The notes beneath the pieces were generated by a model. That model did not search any database and had not been told where the DNA came from. It saw only the letters and a list, made by a program, of their open reading frames with translations. From Aquicoccus porphyridii (GTDB lineage Bacteria > Pseudomonadota > Alphaproteobacteria > Rhodobacterales > Rhodobacteraceae), in contig NZ_VINQ01000017.1 of assembly GCF_008369105.1 (NCBI RefSeq), positions 19,560-83,559 of the forward strand: a stretch of 64,000 nucleotides of DNA, written 5' to 3'. Shown here piece after piece: positions 32,908 to 41,570 of the stretch; the first letter of the stretch is position 1; each line of letters starts with the position of its first letter. A program made the position numbers and the translations under genes.

Positions 32908-33260
32908 GGGGCGTGCCGGGATTCGCGTGATGGGTTACGGTCGGCCCCAACCTAGGCCGGGCAGGGCGGCGCGTCCATGGGGAATGGGGCGGTCTTCCGT
33001 GCGGTGGTGGTGCGATGGATCGAGGAAGGCAGGTCTTTGTCGCAACACTTGCCCGAATTGACGATGCGATGCGCGTGTTTCCTTGGCAAAGCCGTGCGGA
33101 TCGGTGCAATCCTTGGGTCAAGCGGGTTTGCCTTGGGGGGAGATCATGCGGCCTGGCCCTGTGTGGTGTGGAGAATACACGCAAATCGATTTTGACGCCG
33201 CGCTCGAGGTAGCGACGAGTGGCGGGCTTGCGGATATGTGTCTTGCGATGCGGTTGTGAC
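32908..33260. other. Divergent region between dnaX and the phosphatase gene
   Basis: A 353-base region between divergent starts. It must hold both promoters, but no strong -35/-10 pair stands out. I looked for the conserved loop of the signal recognition particle RNA, which is often next to dnaX, and did not find it. Short open frames here are unlike any protein I know. Confidence 0.5.
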
Positions 33261-33797
33261 ATGATGGCCGATGCCGAAAAGGGGATGCTGATCTATGCAC
33301 TTCCGGTGGGCGGTGGCACCTTGGCCATGTCGGCCCTGCCGGGTCGTGGCGGTGACTATGCCGGGGATCTTGGCCTTTTTCGGGAATGGCAGCCCGGGAT
33401 CGTTCTGACCATGGTGACGGATGCGGAACTGGCCGAAGCTGGGGCGCCGAACCTGGGCACCGATATTCAGGCCATGGCGAGCCGCTGGTTCCATCTGCCG
33501 GTGCGTGATTACGGCACGCCCTCGCCTGAAGTCGAAGCTGTATGGCCTGAAGCCAGCCGGGCGGTACGTGCCGCCCTGAAAGGGGGCGGTCGCGTGATCG
33601 TGCATTGCAAGGGTGGGTGCGGGCGCTCGGGCATGGCGGTGCTGCGGTTGATGGTGGAAAGCGGCGAAGATCGCTTTGTCGCGCTCAAGCGTTTGCGCAG
33701 CCTGTGCAATTGCGCGATCGAAACCAACGCGCAATTGGATTGGGCATTTGGCGGTGAGCCTGACGCGGTTCCGACCGGCCGAGACCGGGCCGGGTAA
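33261..33797 (+). CDS. Dual-specificity / tyrosine phosphatase-like protein
   Basis: A 178-residue cysteine-dependent phosphatase. The signature HCKGGCGRSG (about H115, C116, R122) fits the CX5R P-loop, and an upstream aspartate in VRDYGTPS (about D83) suits the general acid. The fold and spacing resemble CDKN3-like small dual-specificity phosphatases found in alphaproteobacteria. There is no signal or membrane segment. Two adjacent ATGs (33261, 33264) are possible starts. It appears to be transcribed alone, with the TRAP operon beginning 250 bases further on. The substrate is unknown. Confidence 0.82.
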   Translation: MMADAEKGMLIYALPVGGGTLAMSALPGRGGDYAGDLGLFREWQPGIVLTMVTDAELAEAGAPNLGTDIQAMASRWFHLPVRDYGTPSPEVEAVWPEASRAVRAALKGGGRVIVHCKGGCGRSGMAVLRLMVESGEDRFVALKRLRSLCNCAIETNAQLDWAFGGEPDAVPTGRDRAG

Positions 33798-33975
33798 GCG
33801 CCAAGGCACAACCGAATCGACGACGTGCCGCGCGAAAGCTCAGGAAAAATGCATCTATGAGGCGAGCGAGCACTGAAATTGGTCGAAGGTGATGAGCCCA
33901 TGTGCATGGCTTGGTAAGAAAACATTACCGGACGGCAAAAAAACTGTTTGTTTTCGTAATCCGCTTGCTTAGTAA

Positions 33976-34006
33976 TTGACGCAGGAGATTCAGCCGGGTT
34001 TACCTA
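33976..34006 (+). promoter_or_regulatory. Candidate promoter of the TRAP operon
   Basis: TTGACG (33976-33981) is followed after 17 bases by TTTACC (33999-34004), which gives a plausible sigma-70-type promoter about 45 bases before dctP. An inverted repeat GGTAA-7-TTACC at 33913-33929 upstream could bind a regulator. Confidence 0.4.
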
Positions 34007-34048
34007 GCCCTGCGAACAATAAAGAAAACGACAACTCGGAGGAGAATT

Positions 34049-35134
34049 ATGGAACGTCGTAAGTTTTTGAAGGGCGCCGCGCTTGGTGCCGGAGCAACCG
34101 CGCTGGCCACACCGGCCCTGGCGCAGGGTGCCAAGCAACTGACCATCGTGTCGACATGGCCGCGTGACTTCCCCGGACTGGGCATCTCGGCCCAGCGTCT
34201 GGCCGCGAGGATCGCCGAGCTGTCGGATGGTGCGTTCAACGTGGAATATTTCGCGGCGGGCGAGCGCGTGGGCGCGTTCGACGTGTTCGACGAAGTGGCC
34301 AGCGGCAACAGCCAGGCCTATGTCGCTGCGGATTACTACTGGGTCGGCAAGCACCCGGGTTTTGCCTATTTCACCTCGGTGCCGTTCGGCATGACCACGG
34401 TCGAGTGGAATGCGTGGATCAAGTATCGCGGCGGTCAGGCGCTCTGGGACGAGCTGGCCGGTGAATTCGGCCTCAAGACGATTCCCTGTGGCGCGACCGG
34501 CACGCAGGCCGGTGGCTGGTTCAACAAGGAAATCGAGAGCCCTGATGATTTCAGGGGCCTCAAGATGCGGATTCCGGGCCTTGGCGGCCAGGTCATCTCG
34601 AAAATGGGTGGTTCCACCGTGTCGCTCCCGGGTGGTCAGATCTATGAAAACCTCGTTTCGGGCGCCGTTGACGCAACCGAGTGGGTCGGCCCCTATAACG
34701 ATTACTTCATGAAGTTCTATGAGGCCGCGCAGTACTACTATACCGGCGGGATGCATGAGCCGGGCGGTGGTCTGGGCTTTGGCATGAACCGGGCGTGGTA
34801 TGACGGTTTGAGCGATTGGGAAAAAGCCGTGATCGAGGCGGCCTGCCTTGAAGAGCACGCCAATTCCTATGAGGAAGCGCAGGCCCTGAACGGCGAATAC
34901 CTGCAGCGACTCATCGACGAGCAAGGCGTACAGGTGCGCAACTTCAACGACGATGTCTGGGACGGCTTCGGCGAGGCGTCGGCGGAAGTGTTCGAGGAGG
35001 TGCGCGACCATTCGGCGCTGGCCAAGAAGATCGACGATGCATTCCAGGCGAACCTTCGGGAAATCGGCAACATGATGGCGCAGTTCGAGATCACCTTCGT
35101 GAACCAGCGTAACCGCGTTCTGGGGCTGGGCTAA
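34049..35134 (+). CDS. TRAP transporter solute-binding protein (TakP/FcbT1-like)
   Basis: A 361-residue periplasmic binding protein (DctP superfamily, mannitol/chloroaromatic or 2-oxoacid branch). A Tat-type signal is seen: MERRKFLKGAALGAG, with cleavage near ALAQG (about 26). The body shows the conserved LKMRIPGLGGQV segment with the carboxylate-binding arginine (about R173-R175) and DATEWVGPYND with a ligand-contacting tryptophan (about 213). Such proteins deliver 2-oxoacids, lactate or related carboxylates to the DctQM permease. GGAGGAG precedes the start. It is the first gene of the operon, and a strong hairpin after its stop probably keeps it more abundant than the permeases. Confidence 0.92.
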   Translation: MERRKFLKGAALGAGATALATPALAQGAKQLTIVSTWPRDFPGLGISAQRLAARIAELSDGAFNVEYFAAGERVGAFDVFDEVASGNSQAYVAADYYWVGKHPGFAYFTSVPFGMTTVEWNAWIKYRGGQALWDELAGEFGLKTIPCGATGTQAGGWFNKEIESPDDFRGLKMRIPGLGGQVISKMGGSTVSLPGGQIYENLVSGAVDATEWVGPYNDYFMKFYEAAQYYYTGGMHEPGGGLGFGMNRAWYDGLSDWEKAVIEAACLEEHANSYEEAQALNGEYLQRLIDEQGVQVRNFNDDVWDGFGEASAEVFEEVRDHSALAKKIDDAFQANLREIGNMMAQFEITFVNQRNRVLGLG

Positions 35135-35157
35135 TCCTGACCTGAATGACATGATAT

Positions 35158-35186
35158 GAGAGTGGGGCTCCGGCCCCACTCTTTTT
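35158..35186 (+). terminator. Attenuating terminator between dctP and dctQ
   Basis: AGAGTGGGGC (35159-35168), loop TCCG, GCCCCACTCT (35173-35182), then TTTTT: a textbook intrinsic terminator inside the TRAP operon. A second inverted repeat, GCTCATGCC/GGCATGAGC (35200-35208 and 35220-35228), follows before the dctQ ribosome-binding site. Confidence 0.85.
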
Positions 35187-35246
35187 CAATATGTTTGCAG
35201 CTCATGCCGCGAGATATGGGGCATGAGCCCCGAGGGGAGGGGATCA

Positions 35247-36242
35247 ATGGTCAAGGCCGAGGCAACTGAGATTCCACGGGTTGGACGGCCTGCGCTTGTG
35301 GCGCGGCTTTTCGGTTGGTCGATGCTGGCGGCGCTGGTGGCGTTCCTCATCAACAACCTGCTGGTGGTGTGGTTCGACTATCCCGGCGTTGCGGTGCTGT
35401 GGAATGGCGGAGGCGGCGCCGGGGCCTGGCTCAATGTCATGGTCTATGCCGTGTTTTTCGTTGTGAGCTGGGTCTATGTCCTGTCGACGCGCGACGTTTC
35501 CCTGCGCTGGGAGGCGCTGCGGGTGCATGGCTTCAATGTCTATCTGGTCCGGGCGCTGTTCTGGTCTGTTTTCCTGGTCGGTGTGGTGGATGTGGCGGTG
35601 TCTTTCATGCGCGTCGAGAGCCTGTTGGGCGTATTCGTCGGCGATGAGTTCGCGCGCAACTTTACCAGGCCCACCTGGGTCGGAATCTATGTGCACTTTC
35701 CGCTGGTCGTCGCCGGGTTCGTGATCGCGCTGTTTTCGCGGACGCTGGGATTTACATGGCTGACCCTGATGATCGTCACGGCCGAGCTGGGGATCGTGGT
35801 TTCGCGTTTTGTGTTTTCCTATGAGCAGGCCTTGATGGCCGATCTGGTGCGCTATTGGTATGCGGCGTTGTTCCTGTTTGCGAGCGCCTATACCCTGTTC
35901 GAAGATGGCCATGTGCGCGTCGACGTTCTCTATGCCGGGTTTGCCCAGACCAAGCGGGGCTTTTTCAACGCCTGGGGCACGATACTCCTGGGTTGCTCGA
36001 CGGCCTGGGTGATCCTTTATATCGGGTTCAACGGCAAGACGTCGATCATCAACTCGCCTTTTTCGAATTTCGAGGTGTCGCAATCCGGAACCAGCGGAAT
36101 GTTTGTCAAATACCAGATGGCGATGTTCCTCGGTATCTTTGCGATCACCATGCTGATCCAATTCATCAGCTATTTCTTCGAGTCCGTCGCCGACTGGCGG
36201 GACGAACCCGGGCGCCGCGAAGCTGCGCCGATCGTGCATTAA
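35247..36242 (+). CDS. TRAP transporter small permease subunit, enlarged
   Basis: A 331-residue membrane protein. The C-terminal half (about 165-325) is a DctQ domain with the hallmark SRFVF, a YWYAALFLFASAYTLFEDGH-type motif and VRVDVLY. The N-terminal half adds about four further hydrophobic helices (about 22-42, 58-78, 92-118, 138-158) that are not part of classical four-helix DctQ proteins of 160-200 residues. The ATG at 35247 follows GAGGGGAGGGG. It lies 112 bases after dctP and 15 bases before dctM. The extra N-terminal region may be characteristic of this TRAP branch. Confidence 0.85.
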   Translation: MVKAEATEIPRVGRPALVARLFGWSMLAALVAFLINNLLVVWFDYPGVAVLWNGGGGAGAWLNVMVYAVFFVVSWVYVLSTRDVSLRWEALRVHGFNVYLVRALFWSVFLVGVVDVAVSFMRVESLLGVFVGDEFARNFTRPTWVGIYVHFPLVVAGFVIALFSRTLGFTWLTLMIVTAELGIVVSRFVFSYEQALMADLVRYWYAALFLFASAYTLFEDGHVRVDVLYAGFAQTKRGFFNAWGTILLGCSTAWVILYIGFNGKTSIINSPFSNFEVSQSGTSGMFVKYQMAMFLGIFAITMLIQFISYFFESVADWRDEPGRREAAPIVH

Positions 36243-36257
36243 CGGAAGGCAGACACC

Positions 36258-38918
36258 GTGGAACTCTATTTTCTCGCTCTTCTGGTCTTTCTCATGGCCT
36301 TCGCGCTGGGCTCGGGCTATCCGGTGGCCTTTGCCCTACCCGGTGCGGCGATCATCTCGATCACGGCTGCGGCCGGTGCGGGTTATCTCTTTACCGGATC
36401 GACCGATGCCTTTTTCCATTCCGGCGGGCCACAGCAATGGCTGTCGGCAGGGGTGACGAACTTGCGCGGGGTATATTGGGAGGTCGAGCGCGATACGCTG
36501 ATCGCGATTCCCTTGTTCATTTTCATGGGCATTATGCTGCAACGCTCGAAGATTGCCGAGGACCTGCTGGTTACGATGGCCAAGCTGTTCGGGCCGGTGC
36601 CCGGAGGCTTGGGCATTTCGGTGGTCTTTGTGGGCGCGCTTCTGGCAGCGACGACCGGTATCGTCGGTGCAACAGTGGTGGCGATGGGGCTGATCAGTCT
36701 GCCCGCCATGCTGCGCAACAAGTATTCGCCCAGCCTTGCCACCGGCACAATTGCGGCCAGCGGCACGCTGGGACAGATCATTCCGCCCTCGATCGTGCTG
36801 ATCATCCTGGCCGACCAGCTTGCCAGCGCAACCGATCAGGCCGCCACATTGCGCAAGACCCTTTACAACGAGGCAACCGGCGAATTGACGATGCCGTCGA
36901 TCTTCGGCGTGGGATCGACCAGCGCAGGTGAGATGTTCCTGGGCGCGTTCGTGCCGGGTATTCTCCTGGTTCTGCTGTACATGGCCTATATTCTGGTTTC
37001 GGCGATCATCAACCCGAAATCAGCCCCGGCGGTGCGCAGCGAAGAGGGTTTTGACCGGAAATTCTGGAGTCAGGTCGCGCTGACGCTGATCCCGCCGCTG
37101 ACACTCATTTTCCTGGTTCTTGGGTCGATCATCACCGGGGTTGCCACGGTGAACCAGGCCGGGGCGATCGGGGCGTCGGGTGCGCTCGTCATGGCGGGGT
37201 ATCGACTGCCGGCCAAGGGGACAAGGCATCTCTACACGCCGGCCATCATGGCGCTGGCGTCGCTCGGGGTCCTGGGGGTTCTGCTCGACAATTACGACAT
37301 GAACGTCAAGGCGATAGAAACCACGGCGGATGCGACGGGTATCACGCTCGGCGCTATTGCGGCGGCCGTTCTGCTTATGTCGCTGATCTGGTCGGGTTGG
37401 CGGGTGTTCAGGATCGAGGCCACCATGCATGGCGTGATGCTTGAGACGGCCAAGACGACAAGCCTCGTCTTCATCATTCTGCTGGGTGCGGCGATGCTGA
37501 CCGCGGCCTTTCGTGCCTTCGGCGGTGAAGATCTTGTCCGCGAGTTTCTCAACGGGTTGCCGGGCGGGTTCTGGATGCAGTTCATCATCGTGATGCTGGT
37601 GATCTTCATCCTTGGCTTCTTCCTTGATTTCATCGAGATCGCGGTTGTCGTGGTGCCGATCGTGGCGCCGATCCTGCTGGCCGATCCGGGCGCAAATATC
37701 ACTGCTGTGTGGCTGGGGGTCATGGTCGGTCTGAACATCCAGACCTCCTTTCTCACGCCGCCCTTCGGGTTTGCACTGTTCTATCTCAGGGGCGTGGCGC
37801 CGCAATCGGTGAAGACCGTGCAGATGTACAAGGGCGTCATCGCCTTCATCATTTTGCAGTTGATCGCGCTGGGTATCGTCGGGTCCTATCCGCCGCTGGT
37901 GAATTACCTGCCCAACCGGGTGTCGTTCCTGTCGGATACGGCGCCACCACCGAAGAACCCCAAGCTGCAATATTGCATCGATGAATACACCTTTGAAAAG
38001 ATGGCAAAGGGCAACGACCTCGCACAGGTGATCGCCAATGCGGAAGCGTTGAACCTGTCGGTTTTGCCCCGGCGGATGCAGAGTGACCTGAGTGACAGTT
38101 TCGAAAGCGCCACCGTGGCGCTTGAGGAGATCGAGAAAGCATTCGAGGCCGAAGCGGCGGTGAATGCGGCAGCGGTCGATTATCGACCGCTACAGACCCA
38201 GGTGCGCGGAATCGAAAAGGATATCCGCAAGCGCAACGAAAGGGCCGAGGACCTCAGAGTCAGAGCCGGGCGGATGCGCGACGAGGCGCAGGCCGAACGC
38301 CGTGCGCGTCTTGAAGCGGAACGTGAACAGTTGTTGGCTGAGGTCGAGGTGCTGCGAACGCAAATCCCTGACCGTTGGGAAGAGGTGCATGACGTCTTTG
38401 CCGAACTGACCGATGCGGAACAAGATGCTCGCAACTTGTATCGCCGCAACGCCGATAGCGCGTGGGAAACCCCGGCCGAGGTGCTGCGCATTCTTCAGGC
38501 CAATCCAGAGTTCGATGCGCTTGAGGGCGAATTGCGCGACCTGCGCGATGTCATTGAAAACGCCGGGGAAGGCGACCCGTCCGCGATGGAAACGGTCGAG
38601 GCGCTGGAGAACAAGTTCGGCGACATGGAAGGGGCGAGCGACGTGCGATCCGCCCTCGGCAGGGCCCGGCGGGCGTTGCGGCCCAACCGCTTTGACGGCG
38701 AGAAGGCGCTTGAAGAATATGACGAGGCATTGGCCGAGTTCGATGAGCAAAAGGCATGGCGGGCCGATGCGGCCACGCTCGAACCCGGGCTTCAGGCCTA
38801 TCTCGACGGGATACGCGGCACGCTGGGTATCCGGTCACAGGACCGGCTGAACCGTGAACAGGCGCTATACATGGCGTCGTGTAACGCGGTTCATCGTGAT
38901 GTTTCGTTGAACTTCTGA
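36258..38918 (+). CDS. TRAP transporter large permease with long coiled-coil C-terminal extension
   Basis: An 886-residue protein. Residues about 1-560 form the DctM permease with many membrane helices and family segments (SGYPVAFALPGAA, FIFMGIMLQRS, TTGIVGATVVAMGLISLP, GTLGQIIPPSIV, LTPPFGFALFYLRGVAP). Residues about 561-886 are a hydrophilic region with no membrane helices: a proline-rich hinge (TAPPPKNPK), a strongly charged coiled coil (about 615-720) and further acidic helical segments ending in CNAVHRDVSLNF. Usual DctM proteins have about 430 residues. The reading frame is continuous and the composition constant, so this is a real extension and not a fused neighbour. Its role is unknown. 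Confidence 0.88.
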   Translation: MELYFLALLVFLMAFALGSGYPVAFALPGAAIISITAAAGAGYLFTGSTDAFFHSGGPQQWLSAGVTNLRGVYWEVERDTLIAIPLFIFMGIMLQRSKIAEDLLVTMAKLFGPVPGGLGISVVFVGALLAATTGIVGATVVAMGLISLPAMLRNKYSPSLATGTIAASGTLGQIIPPSIVLIILADQLASATDQAATLRKTLYNEATGELTMPSIFGVGSTSAGEMFLGAFVPGILLVLLYMAYILVSAIINPKSAPAVRSEEGFDRKFWSQVALTLIPPLTLIFLVLGSIITGVATVNQAGAIGASGALVMAGYRLPAKGTRHLYTPAIMALASLGVLGVLLDNYDMNVKAIETTADATGITLGAIAAAVLLMSLIWSGWRVFRIEATMHGVMLETAKTTSLVFIILLGAAMLTAAFRAFGGEDLVREFLNGLPGGFWMQFIIVMLVIFILGFFLDFIEIAVVVVPIVAPILLADPGANITAVWLGVMVGLNIQTSFLTPPFGFALFYLRGVAPQSVKTVQMYKGVIAFIILQLIALGIVGSYPPLVNYLPNRVSFLSDTAPPPKNPKLQYCIDEYTFEKMAKGNDLAQVIANAEALNLSVLPRRMQSDLSDSFESATVALEEIEKAFEAEAAVNAAAVDYRPLQTQVRGIEKDIRKRNERAEDLRVRAGRMRDEAQAERRARLEAEREQLLAEVEVLRTQIPDRWEEVHDVFAELTDAEQDARNLYRRNADSAWETPAEVLRILQANPEFDALEGELRDLRDVIENAGEGDPSAMETVEALENKFGDMEGASDVRSALGRARRALRPNRFDGEKALEEYDEALAEFDEQKAWRADAATLEPGLQAYLDGIRGTLGIRSQDRLNREQALYMASCNAVHRDVSLNF

Positions 38919-38940
38919 CCGCTTTCCGGGGTCTGTGCCC

Positions 38941-40029
38941 ATGCTTGACGGGATCAGGATCATCGAGGTCGAGGGGCTTGGCCCCGGGCCGTTCGCGGCG
39001 ATGACGCTGGCCGATCTGGGGGCCGATGTCGTGGTGGTGCACCGCAAGGGCGGCAACCCGACACCGGGCGTGCCGGAGCGGTCGGTGCTGGACCGGGGCA
39101 AACGCTCGATCGCGCTCGACCTCAAGGATGCGGATGATCTCGACGTGTTTCGGCGGCTGGTGGCCGGGGCCGATGGGCTGATCGAGGGGTTTCGCCCGGG
39201 GGTGATGGAAAAGCTCGGGATGGGACCCGCGGCTTGTCATGCGATCAACCCCGCACTGGTCTTTGGGCGGATGACCGGTTGGGGGCAGGATGGCCCGCTG
39301 AGCCATGCGGCGGGGCATGATCTGAACTATATCTCGATGTCGGGCGCGCTTTGGTATGCCGGGGTGCCGGGGGATGCGCCGGTGACGCCCGCAACGCTGG
39401 TGGGCGATATCGGCGGTGGGGCGCTTTACCTCGTGGTGGGGATGCTGGCCGGGATCATGCAGGCGCGGGCGACCGGGCGGGGCACGGTGGTGGATGCGGC
39501 GATCTATGACGGCTCGGCCCATATGATGAACCTGTTGATGTCCTTGCGGCAGGGGGGCGGTATGCCCGATGCGCGCGGGCAGGGGATACTGGACGGGCCG
39601 CATTGGTGCCGCAGCTACCAAACGCGCGATGGCGGCTGGATGTCGGTGCAATGCCTCGAGCCGAAATTCTATGCGATTTGCCTTGAATTACTTGGGCTTG
39701 GCGATGATCCGGATTTCGCGGACCAGTTCGATCGCGCGCTTTGGCCGCGTGCCACCGAGCGGTTGAAAACGATCTTCGCCAGCAAGACCCGGGACGAATG
39801 GGCCGACCTCTTCCTGGGAACCGACGCCTGTGTCGCGCCGGTGCTGAGCCCGGACGAGGCGGCCGCGCATGACATGAATGCCGCGCGCGGGGCATGGGCC
39901 GCGCCGGGGGGTGTGTTGCAGGCCGCGCCTGCGCCGCGATTTGCCGGGCAGCCGGACTGGCAGCCCCAAGCCGCACCCGCGCGCGGAGAGCACACGGATG
40001 AAATTCTGGCCGAACTCTCGACGAAATGA
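38941..40029 (+). CDS. CaiB/BaiF family CoA-transferase (alpha-methylacyl-CoA racemase-like)
   Basis: A 362-residue type III CoA-transferase/racemase. Family segments are LDGIRIIEVEGLGPGPFAAM, LADLGADVVVV, KRSIALDLKD, GADGLIEGFRPGVMEKLGMG and RMTGWGQDGPLSHAAGHDLNYI, with the catalytic aspartate in the last. The length and the TPATLVGDIGGG segment favour the alpha-methylacyl-CoA racemase (AMACR) branch. It starts 22 bases after the TRAP large-permease gene, so it is likely in the same transcript. It may activate or epimerise a branched acid imported by the transporter, an inference. A GTG at 38935 is an alternative start. Confidence 0.88.
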   Translation: MLDGIRIIEVEGLGPGPFAAMTLADLGADVVVVHRKGGNPTPGVPERSVLDRGKRSIALDLKDADDLDVFRRLVAGADGLIEGFRPGVMEKLGMGPAACHAINPALVFGRMTGWGQDGPLSHAAGHDLNYISMSGALWYAGVPGDAPVTPATLVGDIGGGALYLVVGMLAGIMQARATGRGTVVDAAIYDGSAHMMNLLMSLRQGGGMPDARGQGILDGPHWCRSYQTRDGGWMSVQCLEPKFYAICLELLGLGDDPDFADQFDRALWPRATERLKTIFASKTRDEWADLFLGTDACVAPVLSPDEAAAHDMNAARGAWAAPGGVLQAAPAPRFAGQPDWQPQAAPARGEHTDEILAELSTK

Positions 40030-40118
40030 ATATTTCGGCGCTTCGAGGCCGTGACGTGGATTATGGCGCAAGAGGGTAAAGCAGGGCTTAACCCGTGGTG
40101 CGCGCCGAATCGGCCGGT

Positions 40119-41348
40119 TCAATCGCCCGGTGGGTTGAGGGCTAACCATATCACCGCCAGCGCGGCCACACCAAGCATGGCAAGCGTGGTGGCCGCGAGG
40201 CCGAAGACCTCGGACAGGGCGGACACCAGGAAGGCCAGCGCCGAGGTCGAGAGCGTGATCGCCACCATCCAGAGCGACATGATCCGGCCGCGCAGATGGT
40301 CTTCGAGCCGGGCCTGGATGCCGATCTGGAGCGAGACTCCGACATAGGTTCCGGCAAAGCCCGTGAGTGGCGCCAGGGCCAGTGCGACCCAGAAATCGGG
40401 TGCAAGGGTCAGGCCCGCCGTGGCGGCGAAGCCCATCGCGATGACGCCAAAGCGCAAGGCGGGCAGGCGCAGGAGACGCGCGCCCGCGATCACCTGAAAC
40501 ACCGCCGCCAGAAGCGCCCCGGCCCCCACCGCCGAGGTGAGCAGGCCCAGCCCCTGCGCGCCTTGCGCAAACCGTCCATCGGCGATGAGCGCGAGGATTT
40601 CGCCCACCGCGCGTACCGGCCCGAGGGCCACCACGGTGAGGATCAGCGCGCGGCGCACCGGCCAACGCGCCCAGCCCGCGCGCAAGCCTTCGCCCAGATC
40701 GGCAAGATAGCTTTTGCGAGGCCCGTTTTCCTCGACATTGCGGGGGGATAGCGTGGGCGCGATAATGAGGTTGGGCAGGAAAAGCGCGGTTGAAATCACT
40801 GCCGTCGGCAGGGTGCCGAGCCCTGCGATCATGGCGCCGCCGATGGCCGGGCTGATGATCCGGCCGACATTGAAATTGAGTGCGGCCAACGCCACGACCG
40901 ACCCGATCAGAGGCGGATCAACGAGTCGCGGCCCAAGCGATTGGCGCACCGGATGATAGGCCGAGATGACCATGCCAAACAGCAACGCGATGCCCAGGAT
41001 GGGCAGCGGTGCAAGCCCGCCTGCGAACATCAGCACGAAAAGTGCTGCGGGGCAGACCAACAGGCCCGCGGACACAATGCGATAAATGGTGAGGATCGGA
41101 ACACGATCGGTCAGCGCGCCGAAGAACGGCGAGGTGACCGCGACGGGGGCGAGGGAGGCGGCGGCGACGAGGCCGACGAAACTGGCGGAGCCGGTTTCGT
41201 CCCATGCCAGCCATGACAGCAGCACGCGGAAGATCCAGTTGCCGTTCACGCCCGCCACCGCGCCGATGAAATAGCGCCGGAACCCGGGGTGGGCGAAGGC
41301 CAGACGGGCACTCATCGCTTTGATTTCTTTGGAAAATGTCGCATCCAT
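40119..41348 (-). CDS. MFS transporter
   Basis: A 409-residue major facilitator with about 12 hydrophobic helices, of the MFS_3/EntS-like type. The N-terminal region shows GNWIFRVLLSWLAW and the loop 2-3 motif GALTDRVP; the central loop (about 190-215) is charged. The C-terminal half carries GTYVGVSLQIGIQARLEDHLRGRIMSLW, a conserved stretch of this subgroup. Substrate unknown; exporters of small molecules are common in the subgroup. Its upstream region holds the 11-bp repeat element also found before the P1 peptidase. The stop of tag lies 222 bases upstream. Confidence 0.87.
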   Translation of the reverse strand: MDATFSKEIKAMSARLAFAHPGFRRYFIGAVAGVNGNWIFRVLLSWLAWDETGSASFVGLVAAASLAPVAVTSPFFGALTDRVPILTIYRIVSAGLLVCPAALFVLMFAGGLAPLPILGIALLFGMVISAYHPVRQSLGPRLVDPPLIGSVVALAALNFNVGRIISPAIGGAMIAGLGTLPTAVISTALFLPNLIIAPTLSPRNVEENGPRKSYLADLGEGLRAGWARWPVRRALILTVVALGPVRAVGEILALIADGRFAQGAQGLGLLTSAVGAGALLAAVFQVIAGARLLRLPALRFGVIAMGFAATAGLTLAPDFWVALALAPLTGFAGTYVGVSLQIGIQARLEDHLRGRIMSLWMVAITLSTSALAFLVSALSEVFGLAATTLAMLGVAALAVIWLALNPPGD

Positions 41349-41466
41349 GCGTCCTCTTGCGCCCAGAGTAGCGCCGGGGGCGGGGGCTGCAAGGGCACAA
41401 AAGGGTTTCTTTTGTCATGACGCGACGTCCGGGCCGGTTAACGGGGCCGCGAGGGCGCCAATTCGA

Positions 41467-41533
41467 GGGGGTGACATCCGGCTGACATTCGGCTGCCGCC
41501 CGGCTGCCGGGTAAATCCTGCCAAAGGGTTAAC
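41467..41533 (+). repeat. Tandem 11-bp repeat element upstream of the MFS gene (copy B)
   Basis: GGGGGTGAC (41467-41475) is followed by three units, CCGGCTGACAT, TCGGCTGCCGC and CCGGCTGCCGGG (41478-41511), then GTTAAC (41528-41533). The order matches copy A at 13544-13610. The GGGGGTGAC end is 119 bases from the MFS start, again nearest the gene. Confidence 0.65.
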
Positions 41534-41570
41534 GCAGGAGGTTAACCGACCGCCCGCCGCTTCCGCGTGA

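Noticed and set aside
32908-33260. Signal recognition particle RNA or other small RNA next to dnaX.
   Set aside because: The conserved GGAAGGAAGCAGCC-like loop is absent on both strands.
41529-41550. Paired TTAA motifs as a CtrA binding site.
   Set aside because: The spacing is 9 bases and not the 7 of the CtrA consensus; GTTAAC fits better as part of the shared repeat element.
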